Part shown: positions 1-12,277 of the stretch, piece after piece | How positions within the stretch are numbered: position 1 is the first letter of the stretch | Layout: every line of letters starts with the position of its first letter | Assembly: GCF_000411115.1 (NCBI RefSeq) | Contig: NZ_KE150259.1 | Coordinates: forward strand, 6,684 to 70,683 | Source of the DNA: Capnocytophaga granulosa ATCC 51502 | GTDB taxonomy: Bacteria; Bacteroidota; Bacteroidia; Flavobacteriales; Flavobacteriaceae | Length of the DNA: 64,000 nt | Direction: 5' to 3' | Program-made: the position numbers and the translations under genes | The notes under the pieces: model-generated | Databases searched by the model: none | Told to the model about the DNA's origin: nothing | What the model saw: only the letters and a program-made list of their open reading frames with translations

Positions 1-336
1 GAGGCGCGTTTCACAGATGAACTAAAGAAACTTTCTCGCTCACAAGGGCGTATTCTCATCAAGCTCATCTACAGGCAGACGGGCTATTCGGCTTATGACT
101 TGGTCAAGCACCTACGCAGTGGTTGGCGGGCTTTTTGGTATAACAATACGGCTTGGTTCTACGACCTCTCACTCAAGAGTATCTATGCTCCAGAGAGTGA
201 GGAGGAAGATTTTTGGATAGAGGATATCCTTTTGAGGGCTTTCTCTCAGGGAGAACTGGAGATGCAACCTCCTGCTATAGCGATAAACTATGAGGCTATA
301 GAGAAAAAATGGCGTACAAAGCCAGCTAATCAGTAA
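1..336 (+). CDS. DUF4294-like protein, C-terminal part
   Basis: The reading frame is open from the first base of the window, so the true start lies to the left. 111 residues are visible before the TAA stop. The segment is rich in charged and aromatic residues, with DELKKLSRSQGRILIKLIY near the start and SGWRAFWYNNTAWFYD in the middle. It resembles the conserved part of the DUF4294 family of Bacteroidetes as I remember it; no biochemical function is established for that family. There is no signal peptide or membrane segment in the visible part. An internal TTG at 100 is a leucine codon and not the start. A strong hairpin terminator follows the stop. Confidence 0.7.
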   Translation, partial: EARFTDELKKLSRSQGRILIKLIYRQTGYSAYDLVKHLRSGWRAFWYNNTAWFYDLSLKSIYAPESEEEDFWIEDILLRAFSQGELEMQPPAIAINYEAIEKKWRTKPANQ

Positions 337-346
337 AGAATTAAGG

Positions 347-382
347 AAAAAGGGCGAACAAAACAAAGGTTCGCCCTTTTTT
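347..382. terminator. Bidirectional hairpin terminator
   Basis: A 12-bp perfect stem (348-359 pairing with 369-380) around AGGGCGAAC/GTTCGCCCT is flanked by A-rich sequence on the left and a T run on the right. It sits between convergent genes and can end transcription from both the DUF4294 gene and the outer-membrane protein gene. Confidence 0.85.
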
Positions 383-387
383 GTTTG

Positions 388-1368
388 TTAGAAAGTATAT
401 TTGATACCAAAATTAAGTCCAAGAGAAGAATAAGAAGCCTTTTCAGTGAGTTTTTTGTTGTTTAATTTGTTTTCAAGCTCTTCTTTGCTAGCCTCTTCTA
501 CATAGTTGGTACGCTTATGATATACCTGTCCGCGGAGGGCATCGTTGTAAGTATCATTGGTAAAGCCATCTAAGTCTTTTAGAGGCACTTCTATAGTGCG
601 GGTAGCACCTCCTATACTAAGGTTGGCCTTGAAGGTTTGTTTGAAGTCTCTCAGCTGAGAATAGTCACGCTTTACAGCGATATTCATATACTCCAATTCG
701 GCGAAGATAGATAGGTGATCATCAATATGATAGTTATACCCCAAGGCAGCAATCGTACCAAAAGGTATTTTCCCCTTGAAATCTTCTGTATAGGAAGTCT
801 CAATGGTTGCACCAGAGGAGATGGATGCTCCTTCATCCACTTTGGCCAATGCAGGTACTACAGTCTTTAGGATAGTTACAATAGGCGCAGGAATATCTTG
901 TTGGGTAGTGGTGTAGGAATGTGCTATTGCTTCAGTTTTTCCGCCTATTTTGGTAAGTAAGCCAAAACGTCCGTAGAAGTTGTCGGTAAAGTTGTAGGTT
1001 ACAGAAAGGGCAGCTCCAAAGGCACGTCCACGCCCGATGACTTCGCCGTCAATGGTGGCTTTCAGAGGGGTGCCGGCAATATTCTTTTCGCTAACTTCAC
1101 GCTTTACCACTTGGTCTTTCCCATGGAGATAGCCTACGCTGACATCTACGCCCCAAGTCTTGTTAAAGAAATACCCCACTCTAAGTTGGGAGTTGACCCC
1201 TTCCCCGAAAGTGCCAAAGCGTACACTTTCTTTGCCGTTGATACTCTCTTCGCCTATCTTGGTGGAAGGTACTCCCCAAGCGTATCCTCCTGTAGCAGAT
1301 ACATATACCTGAGCAGAGGCTGTGTAGCTACCTACAAGTAGGCCAGCTAATAAGAAAATTCTCTTCAT
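388..1368 (-). CDS. Outer-membrane beta-barrel protein
   Basis: A 326-residue protein that starts with a clear signal peptide (MKRIFLLAGLLVGSYTASAQ) and ends in the aromatic residue typical of outer-membrane barrels (GIKYTF). The body shows alternating hydrophobic and polar beta strands with glycine and aromatic residues, for example VGYFFNKTWGVDVSVGYLHG, as in OmpW/OprF-like barrels of Bacteroidetes. A longer open frame continues upstream but overlaps the arsC-like gene, so the ATG immediately before the signal peptide was chosen. It starts 23 bp after the arsC-like stop and is probably co-transcribed with it. The ligand or transport role cannot be told from sequence. Confidence 0.85.
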   Translation of the reverse strand: MKRIFLLAGLLVGSYTASAQVYVSATGGYAWGVPSTKIGEESINGKESVRFGTFGEGVNSQLRVGYFFNKTWGVDVSVGYLHGKDQVVKREVSEKNIAGTPLKATIDGEVIGRGRAFGAALSVTYNFTDNFYGRFGLLTKIGGKTEAIAHSYTTTQQDIPAPIVTILKTVVPALAKVDEGASISSGATIETSYTEDFKGKIPFGTIAALGYNYHIDDHLSIFAELEYMNIAVKRDYSQLRDFKQTFKANLSIGGATRTIEVPLKDLDGFTNDTYNDALRGQVYHKRTNYVEEASKEELENKLNNKKLTEKASYSSLGLNFGIKYTF

Positions 1369-1391
1369 TATGTAATAATTAAGTTTGATTT

Positions 1392-1739
1392 TTATTCTGG
1401 TGTATGGAGCCACTGCTGGGCAGTACTCAAAGGGCGTGCAATGATAGCACGCTCCCCATCTATAAGGATTGGGCGTTCTATAAGTTTGGGGTATTGGTGT
1501 AGTAGGTCTATGATTTGTTCGTCGGATAGGGTATCGCTGCCGACTTCCTTCCAAATAGCTTCTTTTTTGCGCACCAAATCAATAGGTTTGATCGCCAATT
1601 TGCGTAGTAGTTCCTTTATTTCCTCTACAGAAGGGGGATTTTTAAGGTAATCTACAATTTCAATAGGGTATTCTTCCTCTTTGAGGAAAGCTAAGCACTC
1701 TCGGCTCTTGCTGCAATGGGAGTTGTGATAAATGATCAA
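1392..1739 (-). CDS. arsC: ArsC-family (arsenate reductase/YfgD-like) protein
   Basis: 115 residues with the thioredoxin-fold ArsC signature at the N terminus, HNSHCSKSRE, where Cys9 is the expected catalytic cysteine, plus the family's RPILI motif near residue 90 and IARP after it. Length matches glutaredoxin-dependent arsenate reductases and the YfgD subgroup. No arsenite exporter or ArsR regulator is nearby, so a role in arsenic resistance is not supported by context; a general thiol-redox role is equally possible. A bacillithiol synthesis gene (bshB1) lies 2 kb upstream on the same strand. The symbol reflects the family, not proven function. Confidence 0.82.
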   Translation of the reverse strand: MIIYHNSHCSKSRECLAFLKEEEYPIEIVDYLKNPPSVEEIKELLRKLAIKPIDLVRKKEAIWKEVGSDTLSDEQIIDLLHQYPKLIERPILIDGERAIIARPLSTAQQWLHTPE

Positions 1740-1742
1740 TTC

Positions 1743-1975
1743 TTTAATGTTTAATAATTAATGTTTAATGATTAATGATTAATGATTAATGTTTAATGAT
1801 TAATGTTTAATGATTAATGTTTAATGATTAATGTTTAATGATTAATGTTCAATGATTAATGTTCAATGATTAATATTTAATAGTATAGGGTGGATTAATC
1901 ATTAATCATTGCTGGCATTAATCATTAATCATTGCTGGCATTAATCATTAATCATTGTTGGCATTAATCATTAAT
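1743..1975. repeat. Heptanucleotide repeat array, TTAATGA family, with inverted right arm
   Basis: About 130 bp of tandem 7-mers, mostly alternating TTAATGT and TTAATGA, is followed after a short unique stretch by reversed units (TTAATCA) interrupted by TTGCTGGCA. The two arms can pair into a long hairpin. The array fills the whole gap between two minus-strand genes and reaches the stop codon of the gene at 1971. Confidence 0.9.
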
Positions 1976-2819
1976 AATAGGTGAGTTTTAGTTCTACGAT
2001 AAATACTAATTTGTCTTTGTAGCGGACTTCTTTGCGTATCCAATTTCCTTTTTTGTCATACTGATAAGAGAGTTCGGAGTAGGCGGGCAGTACGCCATTG
2101 GCACTGATGGATTGTGCATAAGGAGGATGGTTGTCTTTATAGAAATAATTGACTCTGAAATTGTCGGTGAAATTGACGTAATCCTCTTTGACTAACTTGG
2201 TTGGAAACCCTATAAGGTTGTATTCATTTTGATAGACGTATTTTTTCTCATCATCGGGGGTTATAAATATGCGTTCAGCGAGGTTACCAAAATCGTCGTA
2301 CCTTATATAACATTTCTCAATAATCTCTCCGTTGGAATAGTAGGTAATACAAACAACAGGGTTACCATTATCATCTAATCGGCAAAGGGTGATACGCTGA
2401 AAATCGCGGTCTTTTTCTAAATGGAAAACTTCTCGACTTTCTTTTCTTTTTTCATCATACGTCATGATGAATTCTCTAGTCAATTTGCCTTTGCTGTCGT
2501 ATACTTTTTCTTTTTTTCGCCTATTTTTGTGATCGTAAAAGATTTTTCTCTTTCCTAAGACTTTATTTTTGTCATCATAGAATATTCTTTTGGTTACTTT
2601 ACCTGCTTTGTTGAGCTTTATAAAAGCATTTTTGTCGTATAATACACCATTACTAAGTATTTTTTCTATTGTTTTATCTTCGTTTTCTTTTACTTTGTAA
2701 GGATACATACGTATAGTTTTTACTTTTCCTCTTAAAAAGAAATATTTAAGTGGTTCATCATCCTGAGCAAAGGAAGTGTAAGTATATAAGGCAAACAATA
2801 AATAAGCTAAAGCTCTCAT
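1971..2819 (-). CDS. Secreted YD-repeat-like protein, paralogue 1
   Basis: 282 residues with a signal peptide (MRALAYLLFALYTYTSFAQ). The mature part consists of repeated short beta hairpins of the form YDxKGKLTRE, YDDFGNLAERI and YDKKGNWIRK, recalling YD/RHS-type repeats but without an RHS core or toxin domain. The start was placed at the ATG opening the signal peptide rather than at the longer frame that overlaps the upstream gene. The gene lies 10 bp after its paralogue and shares its end (KGNWI...LTYY), so the pair arose by tandem duplication. I do not recognise a named family; an exported envelope protein is the most that can be said. Confidence 0.75.
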   Translation of the reverse strand: MRALAYLLFALYTYTSFAQDDEPLKYFFLRGKVKTIRMYPYKVKENEDKTIEKILSNGVLYDKNAFIKLNKAGKVTKRIFYDDKNKVLGKRKIFYDHKNRRKKEKVYDSKGKLTREFIMTYDEKRKESREVFHLEKDRDFQRITLCRLDDNGNPVVCITYYSNGEIIEKCYIRYDDFGNLAERIFITPDDEKKYVYQNEYNLIGFPTKLVKEDYVNFTDNFRVNYFYKDNHPPYAQSISANGVLPAYSELSYQYDKKGNWIRKEVRYKDKLVFIVELKLTYY

Positions 2820-2829
2820 GATGGGTATT

Positions 2830-3663
2830 CTAATAATAGGTAATTTCTCTTTTGATAATAGCAACAGCTTTTCCCTTGTGCAAATATGTCTTTTCTATCC
2901 AATTACCTTTGTGATCTAACTTATATTGGAAAGAATAAGAGATTGGTGCTTCTTGGTTAAGCGTAAAGATATGTTTTATAGGGTAAATATTATTCTCGTA
3001 GATATATTCAAAGGAACTCTTTATCTCAAAGTGAGGTCGGATAATTGTATTTTCTACTTTTGTTAGTCTATTGTTATGATCATACTCATAAGAAGACTTA
3101 TGTTCAAGTTGGTTTTTATCATTATAAGTACGAGATTGGGTTAGGTATTTGTTTTTGTTGTATTCAAGTACAGATTTTGTTATTAGCTCTCCCTCGAAAC
3201 CATAGGCAATCACCTCAGCGATTTGATCATTAGGGGTCATAGTCAGTTCCATTTTGGATTTTTTGTTAGGAAATCCAGTAGAAGTGGAGGTAGCTTTTCC
3301 CCTTTTCTGTGTATCATCATACTCATAAATGGTAGTTTGTGTTAGGTCTTCAGCAGCGATACTAAGGATTTCTCTGGTCAGTCTACCCTTAGCATCATAG
3401 CTTGTTTTCTTGATGGTTGTAGGTCTTTTTCCCTTGCGATAACTGACAAACTCAATGATACGCCCTTGGGGGGCAAAGGTAATCTGCTGATTGTCGTCAA
3501 AGTTATCCACATTTAAGTTTCCTTGCGACTCAGGGAGTTCTTCCTTGGTTACTGTTAGGGTCTTTACTTCGCCTTGTAGCTGGTAAGCAAATCGTTGTTT
3601 TTCTTTTTGCTCCCAGCAGAGCGCACAAAGAAAGAAGAGAAAAGAGCTTAATAGATAATTCAT
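2830..3663 (-). CDS. Secreted YD-repeat-like protein, paralogue 2
   Basis: 277 residues starting with a hydrophobic leader (MNYLLSSFLFFLCALCWEQ). The body holds YDAKGRLTREI, YEYDHNNRLTKVE and a C-terminal DHKGNWIEKTYLHKG repeat that matches the end of the downstream paralogue. The pattern suggests an elongated beta-repeat protein exported across the inner membrane. No enzymatic motif is visible. It starts 8 bp after the bshB1 stop, so bshB1 and the two paralogues probably form one transcript. Confidence 0.75.
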   Translation of the reverse strand: MNYLLSSFLFFLCALCWEQKEKQRFAYQLQGEVKTLTVTKEELPESQGNLNVDNFDDNQQITFAPQGRIIEFVSYRKGKRPTTIKKTSYDAKGRLTREILSIAAEDLTQTTIYEYDDTQKRGKATSTSTGFPNKKSKMELTMTPNDQIAEVIAYGFEGELITKSVLEYNKNKYLTQSRTYNDKNQLEHKSSYEYDHNNRLTKVENTIIRPHFEIKSSFEYIYENNIYPIKHIFTLNQEAPISYSFQYKLDHKGNWIEKTYLHKGKAVAIIKREITYY

Positions 3664-3671
3664 AAATAGTT

Positions 3672-4391
3672 TTAAATCAGGTCGCTAAGGTTGTCTACGG
3701 CAACATAGCGTTCTACATTGAACCCTTCAGCATAGTCGCGGTTGATGAGCATCCCCAACTCCTGAGCACGGAACTTGATACTATCTTGGAAGTTCTGGCT
3801 AGTGATAACAGTCTGAGGGTCATTGCCTTCGTCGGGGAGGAACTGAGAGCGATAGGCATATACAGCCTCAATCTTTTTTTCCAAGAAACCAGTGATATCT
3901 ACCACGAAATCGGGACGGAGGTCTTTCCACTGTATATAGTGATAAACGACCTTGGGACGCCAGGCCTCTTGTGGGTTTCCATTTTCATCGGTGGTTTCTA
4001 TACGGCGCAAACCACTCAAAAAGCAAGCATCACTGACGAGCTTGCCGCCCTTGCCATGGTCTATATGGCGATCTTCAAAGGGATTACAGATCACAATCTC
4101 AGGGCGATACTTACGTAGCTTCTTGACAATTTCTAACTGGTGATGTTTGTCATTGAGGAAGAACCCATCGGCAAAGCAGAGGTTTTCCCTAACACTAATC
4201 TGGAGGATACGAGCGGCCTCATCGGCTTCTTTTCGGCGGAGTTCGGCACTTCCACGGGTACCCAATTCGCCTTGGGTAAGGTCTATAATACCTACTTTCT
4301 TGCCTAAGCTAATTTCCTTGGCAAGGGTACCTGCACAGCCCAATTCTACATCGTCGGGGTGTGCGCCAAATGCTAAAATGTCTAATTTCAT
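3672..4391 (-). CDS. bshB1: Bacillithiol biosynthesis deacetylase BshB1
   Basis: 239 residues of the LmbE/PIG-L metal-dependent deacetylase family. The zinc-binding motif AHPDDVE is at residues 10-16 and a second ligand region, DRHIDHGKG, lies near residue 110. The early segment DLTQGELGTRGS is characteristic of BshB1. The enzyme removes acetate from N-acetylglucosaminyl-malate in the cytosol to give GlcN-malate, the second step of bacillithiol synthesis. BshA and BshC are not in the window. A promoter-like element lies at 4724-4753, leaving a leader of about 330 nt that contains a heptamer array and a MITE-like insertion. Confidence 0.93.
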   Translation of the reverse strand: MKLDILAFGAHPDDVELGCAGTLAKEISLGKKVGIIDLTQGELGTRGSAELRRKEADEAARILQISVRENLCFADGFFLNDKHHQLEIVKKLRKYRPEIVICNPFEDRHIDHGKGGKLVSDACFLSGLRRIETTDENGNPQEAWRPKVVYHYIQWKDLRPDFVVDITGFLEKKIEAVYAYRSQFLPDEGNDPQTVITSQNFQDSIKFRAQELGMLINRDYAEGFNVERYVAVDNLSDLI

Positions 4392-4433
4392 AAAATAATG
4401 TTCAATGATTAATGGTTAATGGTTAATGTTCAT

Positions 4434-4653
4434 TAGTGTCCCATTAAAAAAATAAAATATTATTTTAAATATTTGATATATAGTTAGTTATAGAATTTTC
4501 TAAATAGAACGGATTTGATTTTTCTTTTCTATTACAAAGAACCTCTATCTTTAGACAAAAGAGCTACAAGTTCTGTCTATGTAAGGCACGAGCTGCAAGC
4601 TCGCGCCAGCACATAACTACAATACAAGAACTATAAAATTTAAAGGGACACTA
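4434..4653. mobile_element. MITE-like element with terminal inverted repeats
   Basis: The ends are inverted copies: TAGTGTCCCATTAAA at 4434-4448 and TTTAAAGGGACACTA at 4639-4653 (one mismatch). If the TA at each end is the target duplication, the element is 216 bp (4436-4651). It contains no open frame of use, is AT rich, and carries a REP-like palindrome at 4585-4607. It sits inside a heptamer array, which suggests insertion. No transposase with matching ends is in the window, so this is an inference from structure only. Confidence 0.6.
4585..4607. repeat. REP-like palindrome (GGCACGAGC-TGCAA-GCTCGCGCC)
   Basis: A 9-bp imperfect stem around TGCAA. Nearly identical copies are at 11316-11338 (inside the terminase gene) and 12241-12263. 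The dispersed, palindromic, intergenic nature fits REP elements. Confidence 0.75.
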
Positions 4654-4723
4654 GTGATTAATGATTAATTGATCATTAATCATTGTTGGCATTAATCATT
4701 AATAATGGATTCTATAATTTGTG

Positions 4724-4753
4724 CAAATATACAAAAACTTTTCCAAAGTGCAA
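4724..4753 (-). promoter_or_regulatory. Promoter for bshB1 and paralogues
   Basis: On the minus strand TTG (4753-4751), 19 bp, then TATATTTG (4731-4724), a close match to the Bacteroidetes -33/-7 consensus. It overlaps the hairpin that probably ends eno transcription. Confidence 0.55.
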
Positions 4754-4772
4754 GACTTTGAAAAAGTTTTTG
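4732..4772 (-). terminator. Hairpin after eno
   Basis: An 18-bp stem with one mismatch (4732-4749 with 4755-4772), CAAAAACTTTTCCAAAGT against its complement, lies 60 bp downstream of the eno stop. The 3' stem arm is U rich in the minus-strand transcript. Confidence 0.55.
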
Positions 4773-4831
4773 TCGAAAATTTTTGAACTCACTAAAAAAA
4801 TATACTTATTCTCTTAGGAGTAAGGGCTGTC

Positions 4832-8009
<3,178 letters not shown>

Positions 8010-8047
8010 AAAGAGTGATTGATTTGATTAAGCTATTTTATATTGGG

Positions 8048-8078
8048 CAAAGATACAATTTTATAACCAAATGACCAA
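8048..8078 (-). promoter_or_regulatory. Promoter for yidC (and eno)
   Basis: Minus-strand TTG (8078-8076), 20 bp, TATCTTTG (8055-8048); start codon 39 bp downstream. Confidence 0.7.
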
Positions 8079-8111
8079 TATTTTTCTCTGAAATATTAGG
8101 TGATTTTTAAA

Positions 8112-9779
<1,668 letters not shown>

Positions 9780-9784
9780 TTAAA

Positions 9785-9907
9785 TCAATGATTAATGCCA
9801 GCAATGATTAATGGTTAATGCCAGCAATGATTAATGCCACTAATGATTAATGATTAACGCCAGCAATGATTAAACATTAAACATTAATCATTAAACATTA
9901 ATCATTA
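9785..9907. repeat. Heptanucleotide array, TTAATGA family
   Basis: Tandem AATGATT/AATGCCA/GCAATGA units, turning to inverted ACATTAA and TCATTAA units at the right. The array ends in the stop codon of the terminase gene (TAA of that gene lies at 9905-9907). Confidence 0.88.
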
Positions 9908-11956
9908 CCTTACTCCAAACATCTCCGCCACGCTGACCCTCTTCGGGGGTTGGCGACACTCTATGGAGCCAGTGAGGGCATCAGGGGCATCGTCATGGGC
10001 GTTGGTACCCACGCGGAGGTAACCCGTAAGGTCGCGGGCAAACTTCGGGAAACGCTTTTTCCAGTCCAAAGGCATTTTGATGAGCTTTTGTACCGAAGCA
10101 GAAGCGGCAAAAATCCTTGCTGTTTTGTTCTGATTCTGATGAAAAGGATTAAAGCGCGTCAGTCGGTTGCCCATATCCCACGAACGTTGTTGTAGGTTGC
10201 TGACAAAGAGGTTGCCGCCGTTGTTGCTCTCGATATGACAGCGCTCTACTTGGTGTTGCTGTAGCATATAAGTAAGTGTAGTCTCGGTGACTTCCATAGG
10301 GTCTTTGGTGTAGAGTACATCGGTAATATAGTTGCCGTCCTCCGCTTCTTTGTAAAACAAAGCGCATAGGTAGTCCGCCCCACTATCGGCAGCATCAATA
10401 TACGCTACTGAGTAGGAACGAGAAGGCAAGTCGGTATAACAGCTGAACTCTTCGTACATCAACCCTTGGGAAGGTTGCGGATTTTGTTGGTACAAACTCT
10501 CAAAGACTGTAGGAGAACGACCTTTGATTTCCAAGAGTTTTTCCAAACTATGTCTTTCAGGCCATAGGGGTTCTCCTTCTGCTCTGGGGTCTTGTTCGCT
10601 TGGTGGTCTGTTCTGTATAGCAGGGAAACTAACGAGTAGCCAACCTTGCGGATTTTCTATAGGGTCATATACACCCTCCTGCTCTAAGAGTCTACCTGCC
10701 AAGTCCTCCATGTGCCAACGAGTAAAGACTAACAGTTGTTGGCTATCGTTGTGCAAACGGGTAGAGGCTACTGTATCATACCAGTCGGCCACGTTTTGTC
10801 TGATGACAGGCGACCAAGCAGACGAAGCATCTTTGTACAAGTCGTCCATGATGAGCATATCCACAGGTTCGCCAGTTAAGGAACCTCCTACGCCAATCGT
10901 CTTGAAACTGCCTTGGTAGCCTACAATCTCACACTCATCGGAGTTGCGGGCATAGTTGCGACTGCGTCGGCCTTGTTCTTGGTAGCTTGCCTGACCCGCG
11001 AGGAGCGTTTGTGGAAACAACTCGTAATAGCGGTCATCGTCCATGATGCGTTGGAGTTCGCGGTTGAACTTGCGCGCTTTGATAGCATTGTAGGAGACAA
11101 TAGCGATACGTTTGTCAGGGTCTTGTCCTAAGACAAAAGCAGGCAAGCGACGGGTAGCACCTTCGCTCTTGCCGTGTTGGGGCGGCATGGTGATCATCAG
11201 CTTTTTGATTTCTCCCATGGCGAAGCGGGTTAGCACCTCGTAATAGGCAAAGTGGAAAGGCGCAGGAGCAAAAGAAGGGAGTGTATGGCGGGTGAAGGAG
11301 AGGAGGTCTTCTTGGGGCACGAGCTGTAAGCTCGCGCCAGCAGTGGAGTTCCTCTCCCCCAACCCCATCTGAGAAGGCGAGGAGGCTACTAAGCAGGCGC
11401 AGGCTTGGGAGGGGTAATTGTTGTGGGCTGTATTGGGTTGGGGATATTGGTGTTGAGCAGGTGTAGGGGTAAAGTCCGCGAGAGCGGAGTATGTGAGCAA
11501 TTCGCCCATGTTGGGCAATTCGCCATCGTATTTGTCGTAATTGTCATTGTTGTCTGTATCGCATTGGGCAAATTTTGTTTGGGCAAAAAGGGGTTGAGCA
11601 GGTGTAGGGGCGAATGGCAATTCGCCCATGTTGGGATTATGATTGTTCGTGTTATTATCCGTGTTGTGTTGAGGATATTGGGGTTGAGCATATTGCGATT
11701 GGGCGAATTGCCATTCGCCCCTACAACCGCGTGCTGGCTTATTATGCGTTGCCTGCTTTTCACCCACATACCCAAGCTCCAAGTTTTCGCTTGGCTTTAT
11801 TTTTCCCTTTTCACTTCCCATTGCCCATCCTTCCAAGCGTATAATGATACGAATGGCGGCAATACTATTGTTGATGGTAGGGACAATAGTCTCTCCATTA
11901 CTATCCAAAGGCTCGCGACGAGCGTATGTCCAAAGAATTTCTAAGGCCTCTTCCAT
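9905..11956 (-). CDS. Phage-type terminase large subunit, orphan, with repeat-encoded insert
   Basis: 683 residues. From about residue 215 it shows a terminase large subunit: Walker A-like MPPQHGKSE, the Walker B stretch VDMLIMDDLYKD, then an RNase H-fold nuclease with AYIDAADSGADY, HIESNNGGN and HDDAPDALTG acidic residues. Such enzymes cut and pump phage DNA into proheads. The N-terminal 70 residues (MEEALEILWTYARREPLD...) look like ordinary protein. Between residues about 72 and 213 the sequence is low complexity (QFAQSQYAQPQYPQ, PNMGELPFAPTPAQP) and is encoded by palindromic repeats at 11316-11740. No portal, capsid or small-terminase gene is in the window. The ATG at 11956 was chosen because six codons upstream of it come from a heptamer array. 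It could be a prophage remnant or a domesticated gene. Confidence 0.8.
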   Translation of the reverse strand: MEEALEILWTYARREPLDSNGETIVPTINNSIAAIRIIIRLEGWAMGSEKGKIKPSENLELGYVGEKQATHNKPARGCRGEWQFAQSQYAQPQYPQHNTDNNTNNHNPNMGELPFAPTPAQPLFAQTKFAQCDTDNNDNYDKYDGELPNMGELLTYSALADFTPTPAQHQYPQPNTAHNNYPSQACACLVASSPSQMGLGERNSTAGASLQLVPQEDLLSFTRHTLPSFAPAPFHFAYYEVLTRFAMGEIKKLMITMPPQHGKSEGATRRLPAFVLGQDPDKRIAIVSYNAIKARKFNRELQRIMDDDRYYELFPQTLLAGQASYQEQGRRSRNYARNSDECEIVGYQGSFKTIGVGGSLTGEPVDMLIMDDLYKDASSAWSPVIRQNVADWYDTVASTRLHNDSQQLLVFTRWHMEDLAGRLLEQEGVYDPIENPQGWLLVSFPAIQNRPPSEQDPRAEGEPLWPERHSLEKLLEIKGRSPTVFESLYQQNPQPSQGLMYEEFSCYTDLPSRSYSVAYIDAADSGADYLCALFYKEAEDGNYITDVLYTKDPMEVTETTLTYMLQQHQVERCHIESNNGGNLFVSNLQQRSWDMGNRLTRFNPFHQNQNKTARIFAASASVQKLIKMPLDWKKRFPKFARDLTGYLRVGTNAHDDAPDALTGSIECRQPPKRVSVAEMFGVR
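11316..11740. repeat. Cluster of REP-like palindromes inside the terminase gene
   Basis: At least four repeat types are stacked here: the GGCACGAGC palindrome (11316-11338); a CCTCTCCCCCAACCCC segment near 11352; GTAGGGG-TAAAGTCCGCGAGAGCGGAG to TTCGCCC (11463-11507), also found at 28515-28563; and the hairpin GGGCGAATGGCAATTCGCCC at 11608-11627, with an inverted copy at 11701-11720. Together they contribute about 140 codons without a stop in the terminase frame. Confidence 0.8.
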
Positions 11957-12045
11957 AATGATTAATGCCAACAATGATTAATGATTAATGCCAACAATGA
12001 TTAATGCCAACAATGATTAATGATTAATGCCAACAATGATTAATA
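11957..12045. repeat. Heptanucleotide array, TTAATGA family
   Basis: AATGATT, AATGCCA and ACAATGA units in tandem directly upstream of the terminase start codon. First part of the 610-bp gap to the SPOR gene. Confidence 0.88.
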
Positions 12046-12061
12046 AATGTGCTAATCTTTG

Positions 12062-12156
12062 TAAGACGCAATAAACTCACGTCTCTACCCTAACGCTGGC
12101 TAAGACAACTCCTGATGAGCGTAGTCATCCGTAGAGACGCAATTTATTGCGTCTTA
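12062..12156. repeat. Paired inverted REP-like repeats
   Basis: TAAGACGCAATAAACTCACG... (12062-12088) and GTAGAGACGCAATTTATTGC... (12131-12156) are inverted copies of one 26-27 bp palindromic repeat separated by about 42 bp. The right copy together with its flank (12136-12175) recurs in inverse orientation at 28653-28695. Confidence 0.8.
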
Positions 12157-12240
12157 ATGAATTGGACTATACAATCATTTTTTACTATTGATTGGCATTT
12201 GTAGTTTCTTCATAAAGAGCCAAAGGCTCTAATCATAGTA

Positions 12241-12263
12241 GGTACGAGCTGCAAGCTCGCGCC
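12241..12263. repeat. REP-like palindrome, third copy
   Basis: GGTACGAGC-TGCAA-GCTCGCGCC, same family as 4585-4607 and 11316-11338. Confidence 0.75.
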
Positions 12264-12277
12264 AGCGAAGGGGGGGA

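Larger units (their letters stand above)
4393..4707. repeat. Heptanucleotide array split by an insertion
   Basis: Left arm 4393-4433 (TTAATGG/TTAATGT units) and right arm 4654-4707 (TTAATGA, then inverted TTAATCA with TTGTTGGCA) look like one array interrupted by the element at 4434-4653. This accounts for most of the gap between bshB1 and eno; the rest (4708-4831) holds a promoter and a hairpin described separately. Confidence 0.8.

Noticed and set aside
388..1554. Extended version of the outer-membrane barrel reading into arsC
   Set aside because: The extra residues come from another frame of the arsC-like gene; the signal peptide starts at 1368.
1743..1975. Possible CRISPR array
   Set aside because: The period is 7 bp with no unique spacers and no cas genes nearby.
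1971..3663. RHS/polymorphic toxin system
   Set aside because: YD-like repeats are present, but there is no RHS core box, no toxin tip and no immunity gene.
11389..11944. Separate small plus- and minus-strand genes in the terminase N-terminal region
   Set aside because: These frames exist because the palindromic repeats are open on both strands; none has a start signal or a domain.
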